This document shows positions 22,364-34,530 of a DNA stretch of 64,000 bases, one piece after another. A program made the position numbers and the translations under genes. The stretch covers positions 3,992,244-4,056,243 of the forward strand of contig CM046869.1 of NCBI GenBank assembly GCA_025617745.1. Direction: 5' to 3'. The notes below the pieces were generated by a model. That model was not told the origin of the DNA and made no database searches. It saw nothing but the letters and a program-made list of their open reading frames with translations. Every line of letters starts with the position of its first letter. The stretch's first letter is position 1. The stretch comes from Heliocidaris erythrogramma (taxonomy: Eukaryota; Echinodermata; Echinoidea; Camarodonta; Echinometridae).

Positions 22364-25300
22364 GTAAGTACATTTGATAATATTTGTAACAACTGGAAAT
22401 GTGGAAAAAAAGTTTGTTATTAAAGCATTCAAGATATTTTAAACTTTGGAATTTAAAGGGAAATCCCACTTTAATGAAAATCTCCTCTGAAAGAAAGAGG
22501 AAAAATTAGAGAAGCAGACTGGCGAAAGTTTGAACAAAATCTGACAAGCAGTAAGAAAGTTAGGAATTTTTGAAAGTTGTAACCACTGTAGTGTACATAC
22601 ATGTATGGGGATTTCAAATTGGCCAAATAGATAAGGTCAATGTGATGTCGTGGCGGACAACTCCCTCATTTGCTCCAACACATTAAATGACCAAAATGTC
22701 ATTTTTTTTCAAAATGTATTACTCAGCAGGATCTTTTTCTTTCATGAGGACCTGTAACAATATGCTATATCCAATATATTTTGAGTACTACCCCGAGGGT
22801 AAAGGCGCTTCAGAGAAAGCTACAAATTGATGATATTTGTGTGCACAAGTACGTCACAACCAAATTGCCAAATTGCGAATAGATGTAGTGATTTCATATT
22901 TCAAACTTTCACCATCCTGTTTTTTTAATTTTTCTGCTATCTGTGTCCCATCTTATCATCAAGGTTGAATTGTCCTTTAAACAGTTTCAGTAGAAACTCA
23001 GCGCATTTACGCTTTCTGGAAGCTGCTTATATTCAATCGCAAGAACCTCTTCTGTGCAGACAAAAGGAGTTCGTCCAAGCTTTGCGATTGTTCTGAAATT
23101 ACGGCGTCTAGGTTGCGTTCGGGTTCACCGAGTATAATATAGTTGATTTCAAGTAATTTGTTATATACCTGCGTGATAACCTGATGAGTGCAGGTCGAAA
23201 AGCTTCGTTATCATGTCTCTTTTTCGTGCCATATTGAAATTTTGCAGTACCAAGAAATTATTTGTGTAGTTTCAGTAGAGTTCAAATTAGATTTGTATAT
23301 ATGTAGCATTTAGCTTTCTTCAAATTCTTGATACACTAATGAAAGTTTTTTCTTGTTTTCTTTGTTTGAAAAGGGTGGGGGGGGGGGCAGGGCAGAGAGG
23401 CTGTATGAAAACTAGGCATTGATTAAACTAATATTAAAATTATCGGACTAATTGCGTGGTCTGATTTTCACTTAAATTGTATTTGTCCCAGGCCTAATGG
23501 AAAACAATGATTTGAGAATTTATGCTTTGCGATTCAGTGATGATATTTAACGTATGAAGTATCTTAAGTTAACACTTAACAGCTTTATTAAATAACTCTA
23601 CCCTGATTAATTTTCTTATGCAAATTATTTTGAAGGTGGAGTTTCCTGATAGTACCGATTGCCGCATTAGTTCATTATTTTTAACATCTCACTGTATAAA
23701 ATATAATATGTGGTATCATTCTTCCACATCTTGTCTTTATTGTTTTACTAGGTGTGCACATCCCGTTTCTGGTTCAACTATCGCCATGTTGCGAACGCCC
23801 TATCTATCTATCACAGTGTAAAGCGTCTAGGGATCCCCGACAGTCAGATCATACTCATGATAGCTGATGACATGGCCTGTAATGCCCGTAACCCAAGACC
23901 AGGTAATTTGAATACTATAATTTGTAGCGGTTCATCACGGACGGACATTTCAAAATGTGAAAGTTTGAAGTTTTTTTAATTGTTTTATTAATTTCTTATA
24001 TATTTCTTTGTTTTTTTGACCGTTTGTTTTTGTTGTTTTTTTAGCGAAAATTGTCGCAAACATTTTTAGAAGCATAATTATGCTAAAATCAATTAATTTC
24101 AAGCATTGAAATTCAAAGTATGAATTTTTATATGAATTAATTGAAAAAACACAATTTGCATTGACTTTGTACACAAAATCACGTGTCTGAGCAATTTTTG
24201 GGTTGACAAACTTTTTTCAAAGGGACGTGGCTTAAAAACGGCACGCACAAGCGAGAAAGTAAAAAGTCATGGAGCGGCGCGGTGAAAGCTTTTCACATTC
24301 CGGAGTTATCGTGCGAAACGTCGAGGGGGGGGCCCCCCCCCCCCCCAGTCTTTTTAGGGTTAACCGATCAGGCTCAGCATTGGCTCATACATGTACGTAT
24401 ACATTAAAAAAAACCTAGAAAAAAAAATAAAGATGCCTGGTTAACATATTCCACCGATTTATAGAGCATTAAGGTAGCTTAGCGAAACGTTTGGCACGTA
24501 AAAAACTCGGGAAAGACACACATGGCAAAATTATTCAAAATCGACATTTTATTTTATAGAGGCAGGACCAAAATATTAATATGTAGAATTAGTATTGACC
24601 TCTTCGAACGCTTTTAAGCAAAATAATATGAACGGTTTTTTTCAGATATATGTCTAATTCTAATTTTAGAAGCAGAGAGAAAACTACCAATTTTCCTCTT
24701 TGCATCTTTATGCGCTATTGCATTTTGCTAAGCTACATGTACCTGTCTTTATTCTAGAACTTAATGCATAAAAAATTAATCTATGCAGTCATGAAATGAA
24801 AATGAGGAATTGTTTTCATAGTGACATGCTTTTTGTTTCTTCTTAAAATGACAGTATTATGGTAATTTTAAGGGGATGAAGAGGTCTGCCGATCTATTCA
24901 CTATAACGGCCACTACATTTTTGTCATGTACAGATGAAATAGAGACAGAGGCAGGTTTTTATCTCTGCATTATGGCAACAGTACAGTTGCTTATGATTGT
25001 GTTTTATCTTTATCAATTCTGTCAACAGCTGCAGTATTCAACAATGCTAACCAGCACATCAATGTGTATGGTGATGACATAGAAGTAGACTACAGAGGTT
25101 ATGAGGTATAGTATTTACTATTGACTATCAAAGCTGTGCATGATTCACCTTAAAATATTCTCGAATAATTCCCCCAAAGCACAGAAAATTATTTATGTTT
25201 CTGAATGTTCAAAAGAAAGATATGCTGATATAAGGTCTTTGCATTCCTATGATGTACATTCCACTCCTCATGCAATGGTGAAGGAGGTGTATGACTGGAA

Positions 25301-28300
25301 TGTAGGTCTAGCTGATACGTTTTTACCTTTTTAAGATGTAAACATTTTCCAATCAATCAGCCGAACATTTGTTGCACAGGGCCTGCTGGCAAGAGTGTCG
25401 ATGCTATCGCTAGATGGCTAGAGCACTTCCACGCTGTAGCCGTCCTGGTAGCGTGAGTAATGGCCTGCGTTACTAACACACACAATACTGTAAACGCTGT
25501 TATTTTCGCGTGATTAAATTTTCTCGCTGAGCTACCCCAAAACATATTCGCGGGTTCTTGATTTTGTGCTGCACAATTACTCACTCGCAAAAATGCGACT
25601 CCATTTATTGTTTCACACACACGCGGTCCATTCAAATGCATGCTACAGGCTACAGACACAACTACACACACGCACTCTAAAATGAATTGGATTCAAACCT
25701 GTATTATTCAGATGAAGCGCGCAATGCAGCTTATGCTTGTAAAAAAAGCATAAGAAATCGTGCTAATATTTTTGCGTCTTCTAGACTTTGCGCCCGCTGA
25801 AAATAGCGCGAAATCCGCAAAAATTAATGTAACGCGAATATTTCTGCAATTACAGTACTTGTCTTCTGTAAAAGTTCTGCTCTTTACAGGTAGATTTTGG
25901 CATTTTAACCCTTACATTTCACTTTGTATATAAATAGCTGATATCATCCGATGTTCCTCAATGTTCCTCGATGTTCCTCTTGCCTTGCCCCTCACTTGTC
26001 TTCAAAATAAAGACATATAAACAAAGAAACAAACCAGAAATGCCCAGAGATTCAGACTTTCCCCATAGACATTACACATACAAACGCACAGCACGCTGCG
26101 AAGCTTGCCTGAGTCTCGTTGTGCACGGCGCGTGCAGGGGATTTGCATCTGATTAGCATAACATTTAGCAAACATGCCTATTGTTCAAGTTTCTTTCAAA
26201 AATACTATCACACTGAGATTGCTTACTGAACAGCCTTACTAGGCATTTGCATGCTAGGCATTTGTGTTAACCTTCAAGTTTATATATTGCAACTTAGGTA
26301 ACGGTAGAGAATTTCATCCGGGTGCTGACCGGCCGCCTGCCTCCCAGCACCCCGCGGTCAAAGCGGCTCCTGACGGATGATCGCAGCAATGTGCTAGTGT
26401 ACATGACGGGACATGGCGGAGACGGCTTCCTCAAGTTTCAAGATGCGGAGGAGATCAGCAGCATCGAGCTGGCGGATGCCTTCCAACAGATGTGGAAGAA
26501 GAGGAGGTAAGTGTTGTCCAGCTTCTCGGCAGGGATTTGTTTACTGATGATTTGAAATGAGTGAAATAAGGCCTTGGAGCAGTAAAGGGAAGTGGTTTGG
26601 GAGGACTGAATCAATTTTGCATTTTGAAAGTATGCACTGACATTTTTATACCAGTTATATGTATTTATGACTGGGTCTTTAACTGAAGTAATTAACAATT
26701 ATTTGATTTTTTAAAATTTTGAATGAAGGGGAGGTAGGTAGGTTTGACAGAACAATCCATATATTTTTATAAAGCGTTTGGCCTCTGTTACCAAAAACTG
26801 TAGACTCTGCATGTGATTTGATTATTCTTTATTTTCCATTTTTTTTTTGGAATAGATACCATGAGCTCTTGTTCATTGTGGATACATGCCAAGCTGTTTC
26901 ACTCTACAAATATTTCTACTCTCCAAACATCATAGGGATTGGAAGTAGTCAAGTTGGAGAAGATTCCCTATCGGTGAGTACAAAGAGCAGTCAAATATAA
27001 TATCCATGTGCAGTGTTTCATGAGTAGCTGGATAGCTTTCCTTTTAATATTGAGAGTTTATGATTAAAAATATTTCTATCATGTGTTTGTAAATTGTATA
27101 TATTGGTAGGGACAATTACAAACATATTTCTAATAATGTTTCCAGTCCACAGGTACCAGAAAATACATATTTTTTTTTAGAAAACAGCGATTTGTTGAAT
27201 TTCTTGAACAAACCAAAAAGAGAGCTTCTGGCATATTGTAAATAGATCAAATATATGCAAATTTCAAGTAACATGACAGAGGGATGAAATTTCCCTTTAA
27301 TGTTTTGTATATGGATGAAAGTGTCCTCGCTGAGATTTAAACCTGGACAGTTCAATCCATAACAAGTGACTAATCCATGAGACTTCTAAATTTTACAGCC
27401 TTGTTCACGTGTGCCTCAGGAAATCTGGGTGAAATAAGCTTTTCGCATTTCTGTAGATCTTGTAACACTCAGATAAGCGAGTATGCGGAGTACCTTTGTT
27501 GCATGCAGCTACATATTTTGTTGCCATTTATTTGCACGTAAAAAGCGGTTTACCATGTCGTGTGTGAACGAGCCTTTAACTGTGGTAAACCAATATGCCA
27601 TATCATGAATTCATACATATCTTTCTTTGATTTCTTGTAGCATCACCATGACTCGGCTATAGGAGTGTATATCATTGATAGATACACATACTACGTTCTA
27701 GACTTCTTGGAGAGGATGACACCTTCAAGCCAGAAAACAATGGATGAATTTGTAAGAGTTCTCTTTTTTAACTGAATTCAAATAAAATGGAGTGCTAGAA
27801 ATCAAATCAATTTAAAAAAAAATTATATTTGTGATTTTTATGATTTGTCTTGATTTTTATCAATAAAAACTGGAAAAAAAAAATAAATTGTTCCTTTGAA
27901 AGCACCAAGTATCTCTGTATTTTTCTTCATGATGTAAAATCTTGTAATAGAGGCTCAACGATATGAATTAGATGCGACAAAAACACAAAAGGTCCAAGGG
28001 CAAATTAATTTTTTTAATTACAATCACCGTGAATAACTTTTTTTATCGAGGTGTAGCATTTGTGACAAGTTCGTTAAAATTGCTCACTAAAGCATCATCT
28101 TAATGATAATTGGAAACTTTGGAGAGAAGTCGTTCCACAAAGACTGATAGGACTGGTATGTTGCAATTTGTGGTTTCACTTGCTTTTGTCATGTTTATCT
28201 GGGGAGCGTTTCATCAAGCGTTTGTCAGTGATTTTTACTGACAAATTTGTGCTCAGCCAATCAGATGCAAGGATTTCAGTAGCTTATAACAGTTGTCAGA

Positions 28301-31300
28301 AACAATCACTGACAAAACGCTTGAAGAAACGCTCCCCTGGTTTTCTATGTCACAGTTTAAAGTGTGTCCACAACGAGTCTGTAAGTCCACTCCAGGGGTA
28401 AGAGCGTTTCATGAAGCGTTTGTCAGTGATTTTTACTGACAAATTTGTGCTCAGCCAATCAGATGCAAGGATTTCAGTAGCTTATAACAGTTGTCAGAAA
28501 CAATCACTGACAAAACGCTTGAAGAAACGCTCCCCTGGTTTTCTATGTCACAGTTTAAAGTGTGTCCACAACGAGTCTGTAAGTCCACTCCCTCGTTATC
28601 TGGGGAGCGTTTCATCAAGCGTTTGTCAGTGATTTTTACTGACAAATTTGTGCTCAGCCAATCAGATGCAAGGATTTCAGTAGCTTATAACAGTTGTCAG
28701 AAACAATCACTGACAAAACGCTTGAAGAAACGCTCCCCTGGTTTTCTATGTCACAGTTTAAAGTGTGTCCACAACGAGTCTGTAAGTCCACTCCAGGGGT
28801 GAGAGCTGACCTCTTCCAAAGGAACCCCAAGAAAACCCTCGTCACAGATTTCTTTGGCAGTGTGCGCAATGTGGAAATCTCATCTGCAGAGGTTGACTTC
28901 TCTAGTGATGGCACAGATGATGATGTTTCCTCCAGCAGTCTGGGTGATAGGGGAAAGGCCACTGGAGCAGTTTTGAATTATGTCTCTCAGTTCCCAGATG
29001 ATTCCTTATTAAAAGCATCAGAAAGAGTAAGCATTTAATGTTACTAATTTTATCAGAGTAAAACGCCAGAGCTTTGTGTCATTTGTAGGAAAAATGCTCA
29101 GGAAAGATATTCCATCATGAAATGATCAGCAAGCAGTGATACTGATATTTTCATGTTCATTTGTTCTATATTTTTGATATTGTAGATTGATCAATAAATT
29201 TCTTTTCATGTAAGGGAGACCATCCAAATTCATCGACCATTCCAGAATGTATCCGGAATGGGGTCATCAAGCATTCCAGAATGGGTCGGGAATATCCCCA
29301 TTCTAGTCGCATTCTCAAATTTCCGGCCGATCCGGCGCCTTTTGTTTTCCGAAAAAAGGGGCATTCTGAAAGCATTCTGGGAGCATTCTGAAATGTCCCT
29401 TTGTCGTCGACATGGCATGGGGTCATTCTGGAATGGTCCCAGAATGCGGTGATTAAAAATCATGAACGGGACAGCCAAGGATGCGCAGCGCGATCGAAGG
29501 TACTTCATTTATTGCGATATCGATCATGCCGGCATGATACATGTATAATCTCGTTTCAAAGTATTTCCCTTTCTTTGACTGTAAGGATCGGAAGAATTAT
29601 TTTTGAAGATTCATGTTGATGCCATATACTATAGTGAATTCGCTTTATTTATGAATATTGTAAGCGACGGTCACCAGATAAGATACAGCGTCGACCGTTA
29701 GATGAAAAAAAGAAAACGATTTCCAGATTGAACGAAGTGATGATCGCCGGGTGAAAAAATGCGCATTATTTCTTCCGATATTAGGACGCAACAAATAGCT
29801 GATTTTTGTTTTTAATGACATGTATGGATCGCAAGAATTATGCGGAAGTTTAATGGTGAAAGAAATTGAAGCTCATCATATGAAATAAAGTAATGATCGT
29901 CAGATGAAATTAAATTACACTCGCTAGATGATACAGATCTGCACGATTGCCCAAAGAAATAATATTACTACAGTATAAACAGATGCAATAAATGACGGCC
30001 GATGTATATTTTTGTTGCCCTTAAATAAATTCACTGATGAGAATGATCAGTACATGAAAAATGCACGATATGATTGATAATATTAACAAAATGATAATCA
30101 GTTTTGCGCACCAAATGCGCTTTATATTTCTTCCGATATTAAGACGGCAATGATTTTTTAAGGAACTGTATGGATCGCAAGAATTATTGCGGAAGTTTAA
30201 CGTATGTATATATTTTGTTGCCCTTAAATAGCTACAGTGATGAGAATCAGTGAAGTTATGTGTATATAACCTTTTTTCATGTTTATACTTTATTTATGGT
30301 GACAACCCGTCTATTTATAATAAAACAATGTAAGCGAAGGACGCCAGAATAGAGCGGCGACCGCGAGGTGAAAGAGGAGATCACCAGATAAAATAACGAA
30401 AAAAGTGAAAAGGATAAAAGTAACCAACAGGATTTATTCCTTTACAATTCACCATGGTCACGAAATTCATTTCTTTTTGCCAAGATATTTTTCGTCGTAT
30501 AGGCCTATGATATATGCAACTGGTTTTTCTGAAGGTTCATATTTGGAAAAAAAAGGTGGTTCATAGTCCGAAATATGAAATAGAGTTAATTCTTCCGAAG
30601 GTTCATACTTTTTCTGAATCTTTTATATTTTTAGCACACCACTTGAGCGGTACAAAAAAAACAGAGCATAAGATAAGAGGGCAAACACTGTGAGAGCGGA
30701 ATAGAAACATGGAGAGGAGAGAAATAAAATGGAATCGTGTCAACGTGACAGATAGAAAGAGAAGAAAATGACAAATTAAAGAGAAACATCGGAAAAGTTG
30801 AATGAAAAGCTTACAGAATAAAAACAGCCATAAGAAAAAGGTGATTATTCTTGATAAAAACAAAGAATAACACAAGGAAACACGATAGAGTTTTTAGCAC
30901 CCTTAAAATTGCAAGAGGCATCGGCTATCGACAAATTCCAAAAAAGTAAATGAATTAACTCAACTCATTTTAACGATATTTCTCTCCTTGCTTTTGCATG
31001 ATCCCCTCTTTCTTAGCTCATTTTACCCTTTTTCTAGCTCCATCAATCCGTCAATACAACACAGACTTTATGTAACTCCCCCCCCCCCCCCCCTCTGTAC
31101 TTTTTACAAATTATTTCGGGGAAAGGCTTGTTTGATCTACCCCCGCGCGCGCATACTATTTATAAATAACCGCAGTGATATCAACAACCTGCCAGACAAT
31201 GGCTCCCAAGAGTCTCTCAATGTCATTGACCCAGTTAATGATTTATGACCTGCTGTGATTTTTTTTTTTATGCTAGCCTATGCGATATGCACCGGGCTTT

Positions 31301-33622
31301 CTGGCAAGTATACTAATTGTGTTACGTAAACTATGGAGACAATACGGACAATGGGCGAGGGCGTTAGCCCAAGCGAGTATCATCGCTGGTGAACTCATCA
31401 TTATTCATATATGTTTTAAATATCGAATGTGAGAGGAGGGTATGCCATGCATGATTCATAAACTAGCCTTATTTGGTGATCGACCTCCTTTTATTCAACC
31501 AATCAAATATCTTCAAGTTCCAATTTTTTTCCGTCTAGCACAAAATTCATAATACGCTACAACGCCCTATTTTGTTGGAGTGGCTTAATATAGTCTGTAT
31601 GCAAGTCTGTAATGATTTACTCCACTGTTGCGGTATCGAAGTGTGTATCCAGTATCACATCTTATTTTTAACTAATCATAATAACGCATTATTCTAGACT
31701 ACGGTACATTCTTTCCAACTGGGTGTTGTGGTGTATATCTCTTCCTACCCTCAGTGGGTGTAGGTTGGCTAATAAAAATATACTTTATTTTGTGACATAT
31801 TGCCTGTACATATGTTCATTATTCCCAGTATGTATTCTTTGTACTTTTCTTATGCCAAATAAAATCATTGTCAATGTCATTGTAGCGCGTGCGTGCGCCT
31901 GTAATCCAGCTATTGTGGAAGTTATAAAACTCAGCCTTCGTGGCAGCGTCCTGAGTGAAACCACTACTATTCCGTGCGTCTCACAATTTAAATGGGCAAA
32001 TGACAATGTATATTTGTATCGTAGGGACTATTTTTTCAATCAAAGTATCATATATGTCATGCCACTTACCTAAACAGTCCTTCCGCAGATCAGCTCTTCC
32101 TCAGAAATGTATAGAATCAATAAAATGTCACCTTTTTTCACTCAATTGTAATCCTCCCTCTCGTCTCTCTCGAGCGAGAATTCGAACGTATGTAAAAAAA
32201 AATATACTGACGCGCATGCATATTGCAAACTATACATCGGCATCCGAAAATTTTTAGTACAGGATCCGGGAAATTAATAGGCTTTTTTATATCATCCTCA
32301 TCGAAAAGAAAGACGACAGTTATCCGGACAGTATTGTAATTACCTAAAGCATCTTCAAATGAAGTTATGTCATATTTCATGGTATAATTTTGACATACGA
32401 GCTTGGATTTATGAGGCATCCAACCTTTCCAATGACTGCTGATCGCAGCCCGAACGCATAGCGTTCGGGCTGCCGCAGTAAAGCGGACCCAGGTTTGGGC
32501 TACTGCCGGCCTTCGCCGATTGCCCGTCTCCATAACGCGATTAGTATACTTCATTACTTGCCAGAAAGCCTGACGCATATCGGACAGACTATTTTCATGC
32601 TACTGTAGAAAGAAATTCAGCAGCATATCTCCCCTCCCATCCTCCCACCCCCTTCAAAAAAAGATAAATCCGAAGACGATCTCTGTAGCCTCGTCACTGA
32701 GTTGCGGGGCACTTGCATCCTTTTTTTTTGGGGGGGGGGTCCTCAGAAAATTTAATGCGAATGTAAGAAGTCACAGAAAGGGGTGGGTGTTTGATTTTTG
32801 TTTTGACTTTCCCTTCACTTTCCCTCTTTCCCGGTCGCTAGAGCTATAATATAAAGATGATAATGAGTGAAATTTTATGATAATTATGATATAAAATGAA
32901 TCATACAAAAAATGAATCATGAAAAAATATTCTGCTTGACATTTGTGTTAATAACTTATTAATATGGCCATTGAATTTCGGCGAAATAATATCACAATAT
33001 CAAATTCCATTGAAAGAGAAAGGAACCAAACAAATACGTAATCACCACTCTCAAGAATTGACAAGCTTATTTCACAGACGTATTTTTATGTTTCCATAAT
33101 TTCATCATTTTCTCTGCATCACTGGAATCACGCGGCAGCAGCCCGAATGCGTATAGTGTTCCAATTCCGGGGCCACCTGTCATGACTGTAACCATTTTCA
33201 AACATGCGTGCGCTGATTGGTTATACGGTTCCCATTAGGCGAGTTGAGTAGTTGATTTCAAGTAATTTGTTATATACCTGCGTGATAACCTGATGAGTGC
33301 AGGTCGAAAAGCTTTGTCATGTCTCTTTTTCGTGCCATATTGAAATTTTGTAGTACCAAGAAATTATTAATGCATTATTTGTTCACATGCAACAAGTGAT
33401 GATAATTCCATTCCAGTTTTCACCGACATATTTAGCAATTTTTACCCCTTTGACTAATATCTCTCGTTCTCCAGATCTTTTTCTACAATTTTCCTAACAA
33501 TATTTTTGTTTCTACCCCTGCAGGACCATAGAGGTGTCAAGTTCTCGGTACCCTTTGTCATTGCAAGTAGCGTGTTCTTTGGTGTTGCAGGATTGGCTCT
33601 TTTTACAAGGACATTGTCTTGA
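22310..33622 (+). CDS. PIGK: PIGK, catalytic subunit of GPI-anchor transamidase (8 exons, 5' end missing)
   Basis: The exons encode about 362 residues of the C13 cysteine peptidase that cleaves the C-terminal signal of precursor proteins and attaches the GPI anchor in the ER membrane, within the PIGK-PIGT-GPAA1-PIGS-PIGU complex. Exons: 22310-22363, 23752-23902, 25029-25105, 26298-26506, 26856-26973, 27641-27751, 28757-29026, 33524-33622. All introns have GT/AG ends and the phases agree. Landmarks are [27 protein letters not shown] with the catalytic His, VDTCQA with the catalytic Cys, [30 protein letters not shown] and a C-terminal membrane helix. The human protein has 395 residues, so only the short signal-peptide exon is missing. 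I did not find it between 13 and 22.3 kb. Introns carry many repeats. Confidence 0.97.
23141..23262 (+). repeat. short interspersed repeat, copy 1
   Basis: About 120 bp (AGTTGATTTCAAGTAATTTG ... GTACCAAGAAATTA), nearly identical to 33250-33368 in the last PIGK intron. Confidence 0.85.
23752..23902 (+). CDS. PIGK: PIGK exon: SRFWFNYRH region
   Basis: 151 bp between TTACTAG and GTAATTTG. It encodes [18 protein letters not shown] through [13 protein letters not shown], very close to the vertebrate sequence, and ends in phase 1. Confidence 0.97.
24325..24346. repeat. G8-C14 homopolymer junction
   Basis: Eight G followed directly by fourteen C in a PIGK intron, a self-complementary tract. Confidence 0.9.
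25029..25105 (+). CDS. PIGK: PIGK exon: [15 protein letters not shown]
   Basis: 77 bp. The acceptor is GTCAACAG and the donor is GTATAG. It restores phase 0 at its end. Confidence 0.95.
26298..26506 (+). CDS. PIGK: PIGK exon with catalytic histidine
   Basis: 209 bp from [20 protein letters not shown] to [11 protein letters not shown], including [15 protein letters not shown]. It is clearly more GC-rich than the surrounding introns. Donor GTAAGT. Confidence 0.97.
26856..26973 (+). CDS. PIGK: PIGK exon with catalytic cysteine
   Basis: 118 bp encoding [19 protein letters not shown] to [10 protein letters not shown]. Donor GTGAGT. Confidence 0.97.
27641..27751 (+). CDS. PIGK: PIGK exon: [19 protein letters not shown]
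   Basis: 111 bp, phase 0 to 0, between TTCTTGTAG and GTAAGAG. Confidence 0.95.
28199..28756. repeat. tandem triplication of MITE plus start of PIGK exon 7
   Basis: Three near-identical units (MITE GAGCG at 28204, 28402 and 28605, spacing 198 and 203 bp) each contain the MITE, the TCTATGTCACAG acceptor and the first codons of exon 7. The partial exons are at 28356-28397 and 28554-28591; the third is the functional exon at 28757. Unit 2 joins the exon directly to the MITE with loss of its first bases. Confidence 0.93.
28757..29026 (+). CDS. PIGK: PIGK exon 7, starting FKVCPQRVC
   Basis: 270 bp, phase 0 to 0, between TATGTCACAG and GTAAGC. It begins [20 protein letters not shown] and includes [13 protein letters not shown]. 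The first part, with its acceptor, is duplicated twice upstream. A donor-like GTAAGT lies about 25 bases inside the exon. Confidence 0.95.
29220..29452. repeat. CATTCTGGAATG-rich degenerate inverted repeat
   Basis: CATTCCAGAATG words at the left and CATTCTGGAATGG words at the right, with several between. Possibly a decayed MITE; no coding. Confidence 0.5.
29484..31430 (-). repeat. repeat region A, copy B, with the empty foldback site
   Basis: Inverse of 15004-16256 plus 19409-20412. The site corresponding to the foldback insertion (about 30209-30230) is uninterrupted: GGGCAACAAAATATATACAT on the minus strand. It lies in the last PIGK intron. I found no TIRs or target duplication at its ends. 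Confidence 0.85.
32445..32473. repeat. perfect 13-bp-arm hairpin
   Basis: GCAGCCCGAACGC, loop ATA, GCGTTCGGGCTGC. A related GCAGCAGCCCGAATGCG lies at 33135-33151. Confidence 0.9.
32518..32600 (+). repeat. fragment of repeat A, third copy
   Basis: Shares CCGTCTCCATAACGCGATTAG and AGAAAGCC(T)GACGCATATCG with 15090-15180, in the same orientation. Confidence 0.7.
33250..33368 (+). repeat. short interspersed repeat, copy 2
   Basis: Direct copy of 23141-23262, with a few small differences including a short deletion after AAAAGCTT. Confidence 0.85.
33524..33622 (+). CDS. PIGK: PIGK last exon: transmembrane tail and stop
   Basis: 99 bp after CCCCTGCAG. It encodes [11 protein letters not shown] and a hydrophobic helix ([16 protein letters not shown]), then TRTLS and TGA. 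The intron before it is about 4.5 kb and holds repeat copy B. Confidence 0.92.
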   Translation, partial: DHRGVKFSVPFVIASSVFFGVAGLALFTRTLS

Positions 33623-33639
33623 CCCATGGCAGAAATCAA

Positions 33640-34530
33640 CTCTTATGGTATAGGTTAGATTGGTGATATACAACAGTTTTGTGTAATTTAATTTCCAAAT
33701 AGAAATTAGTGGAAGCACCAAACATTTTCTTCAATTCCATTTACTTTAACTCTATCGGACCCAATGTTGACACTTGTCACCGCGCATGGGCCAGCCTTCT
33801 AAGCCCAACGGCGACAAAAGTCGCCAAAGACTGGGGCCAACTTAAAGATTTGATAGCGGTTTCATTTTTTTTGGCGATCGTATCGTACTTGGTATTGTTC
33901 AAAAGTTCATTGCCCCCGCTTTCGAACGGTGTACAATACGTACAGGTGTCCTATTGAGAGTTACATCACAAATCGCACCAGAACATTTGATACTCCTCGA
34001 CAAAATAGTGTAAAATTCCACAAATCCCTGTTCCTAGCATGAATCAGGAAATTCAAGCGACCAGGAGTCAACTTCGGACTTTTTTGTTGATGATTCTAGC
34101 CAAGAATCTATCTCGACAGACTCAGAAAGTGACGACACTGAGCTGTTTGTGGGCGCTTCAACGTACAGTGAAAACGTGAGTGAAGTCGTGATTGCACGTG
34201 GGTCAATGGAAAGTGATTGTTTTGATGTGTTTTGAACGCGATTGCCAACTTTCAATGGATATATTTTGATAGTTGTGGATTTCTATACTAAATCTTACAG
34301 AAATAATAAATATTGAACAAGTTTTGTGTAAAAAGATTTTCATTTCCGTCTTTCATTCATTATGTAATGTTGACATAAATTTGACCATTCGGTGGTTGCA
34401 CAATTACAATTTTTTTTCCTCCAGACTTTCACAAGTGATAACCCCTTCACAAAGTTATCATGACTTGCTGATATGCCTTATACACATCATACAATACTAT
34501 TCATGCTGTGCCTTATTCCATTTTTAATTA
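33640..34530. other. region downstream of PIGK, no gene identified
   Basis: Presumed PIGK 3' UTR, with possible poly(A) signals near 34303 (AATAAATATT). An acidic Ser/Asp/Glu-rich plus-strand frame at about 34037-34234 (DDSSQESISTDSESDDTELF) ends in TGA. It has no start or recognisable domain and could be a decayed transposase N-terminus. Confidence 0.5.

Noticed and set aside
28168-28802. ORFs with [20 protein letters not shown] on the plus strand
   Set aside because: Translation of the MITE palindrome, repeated because of the triplication. Only the FKVCPQRVC part of exon 7 is genuine.
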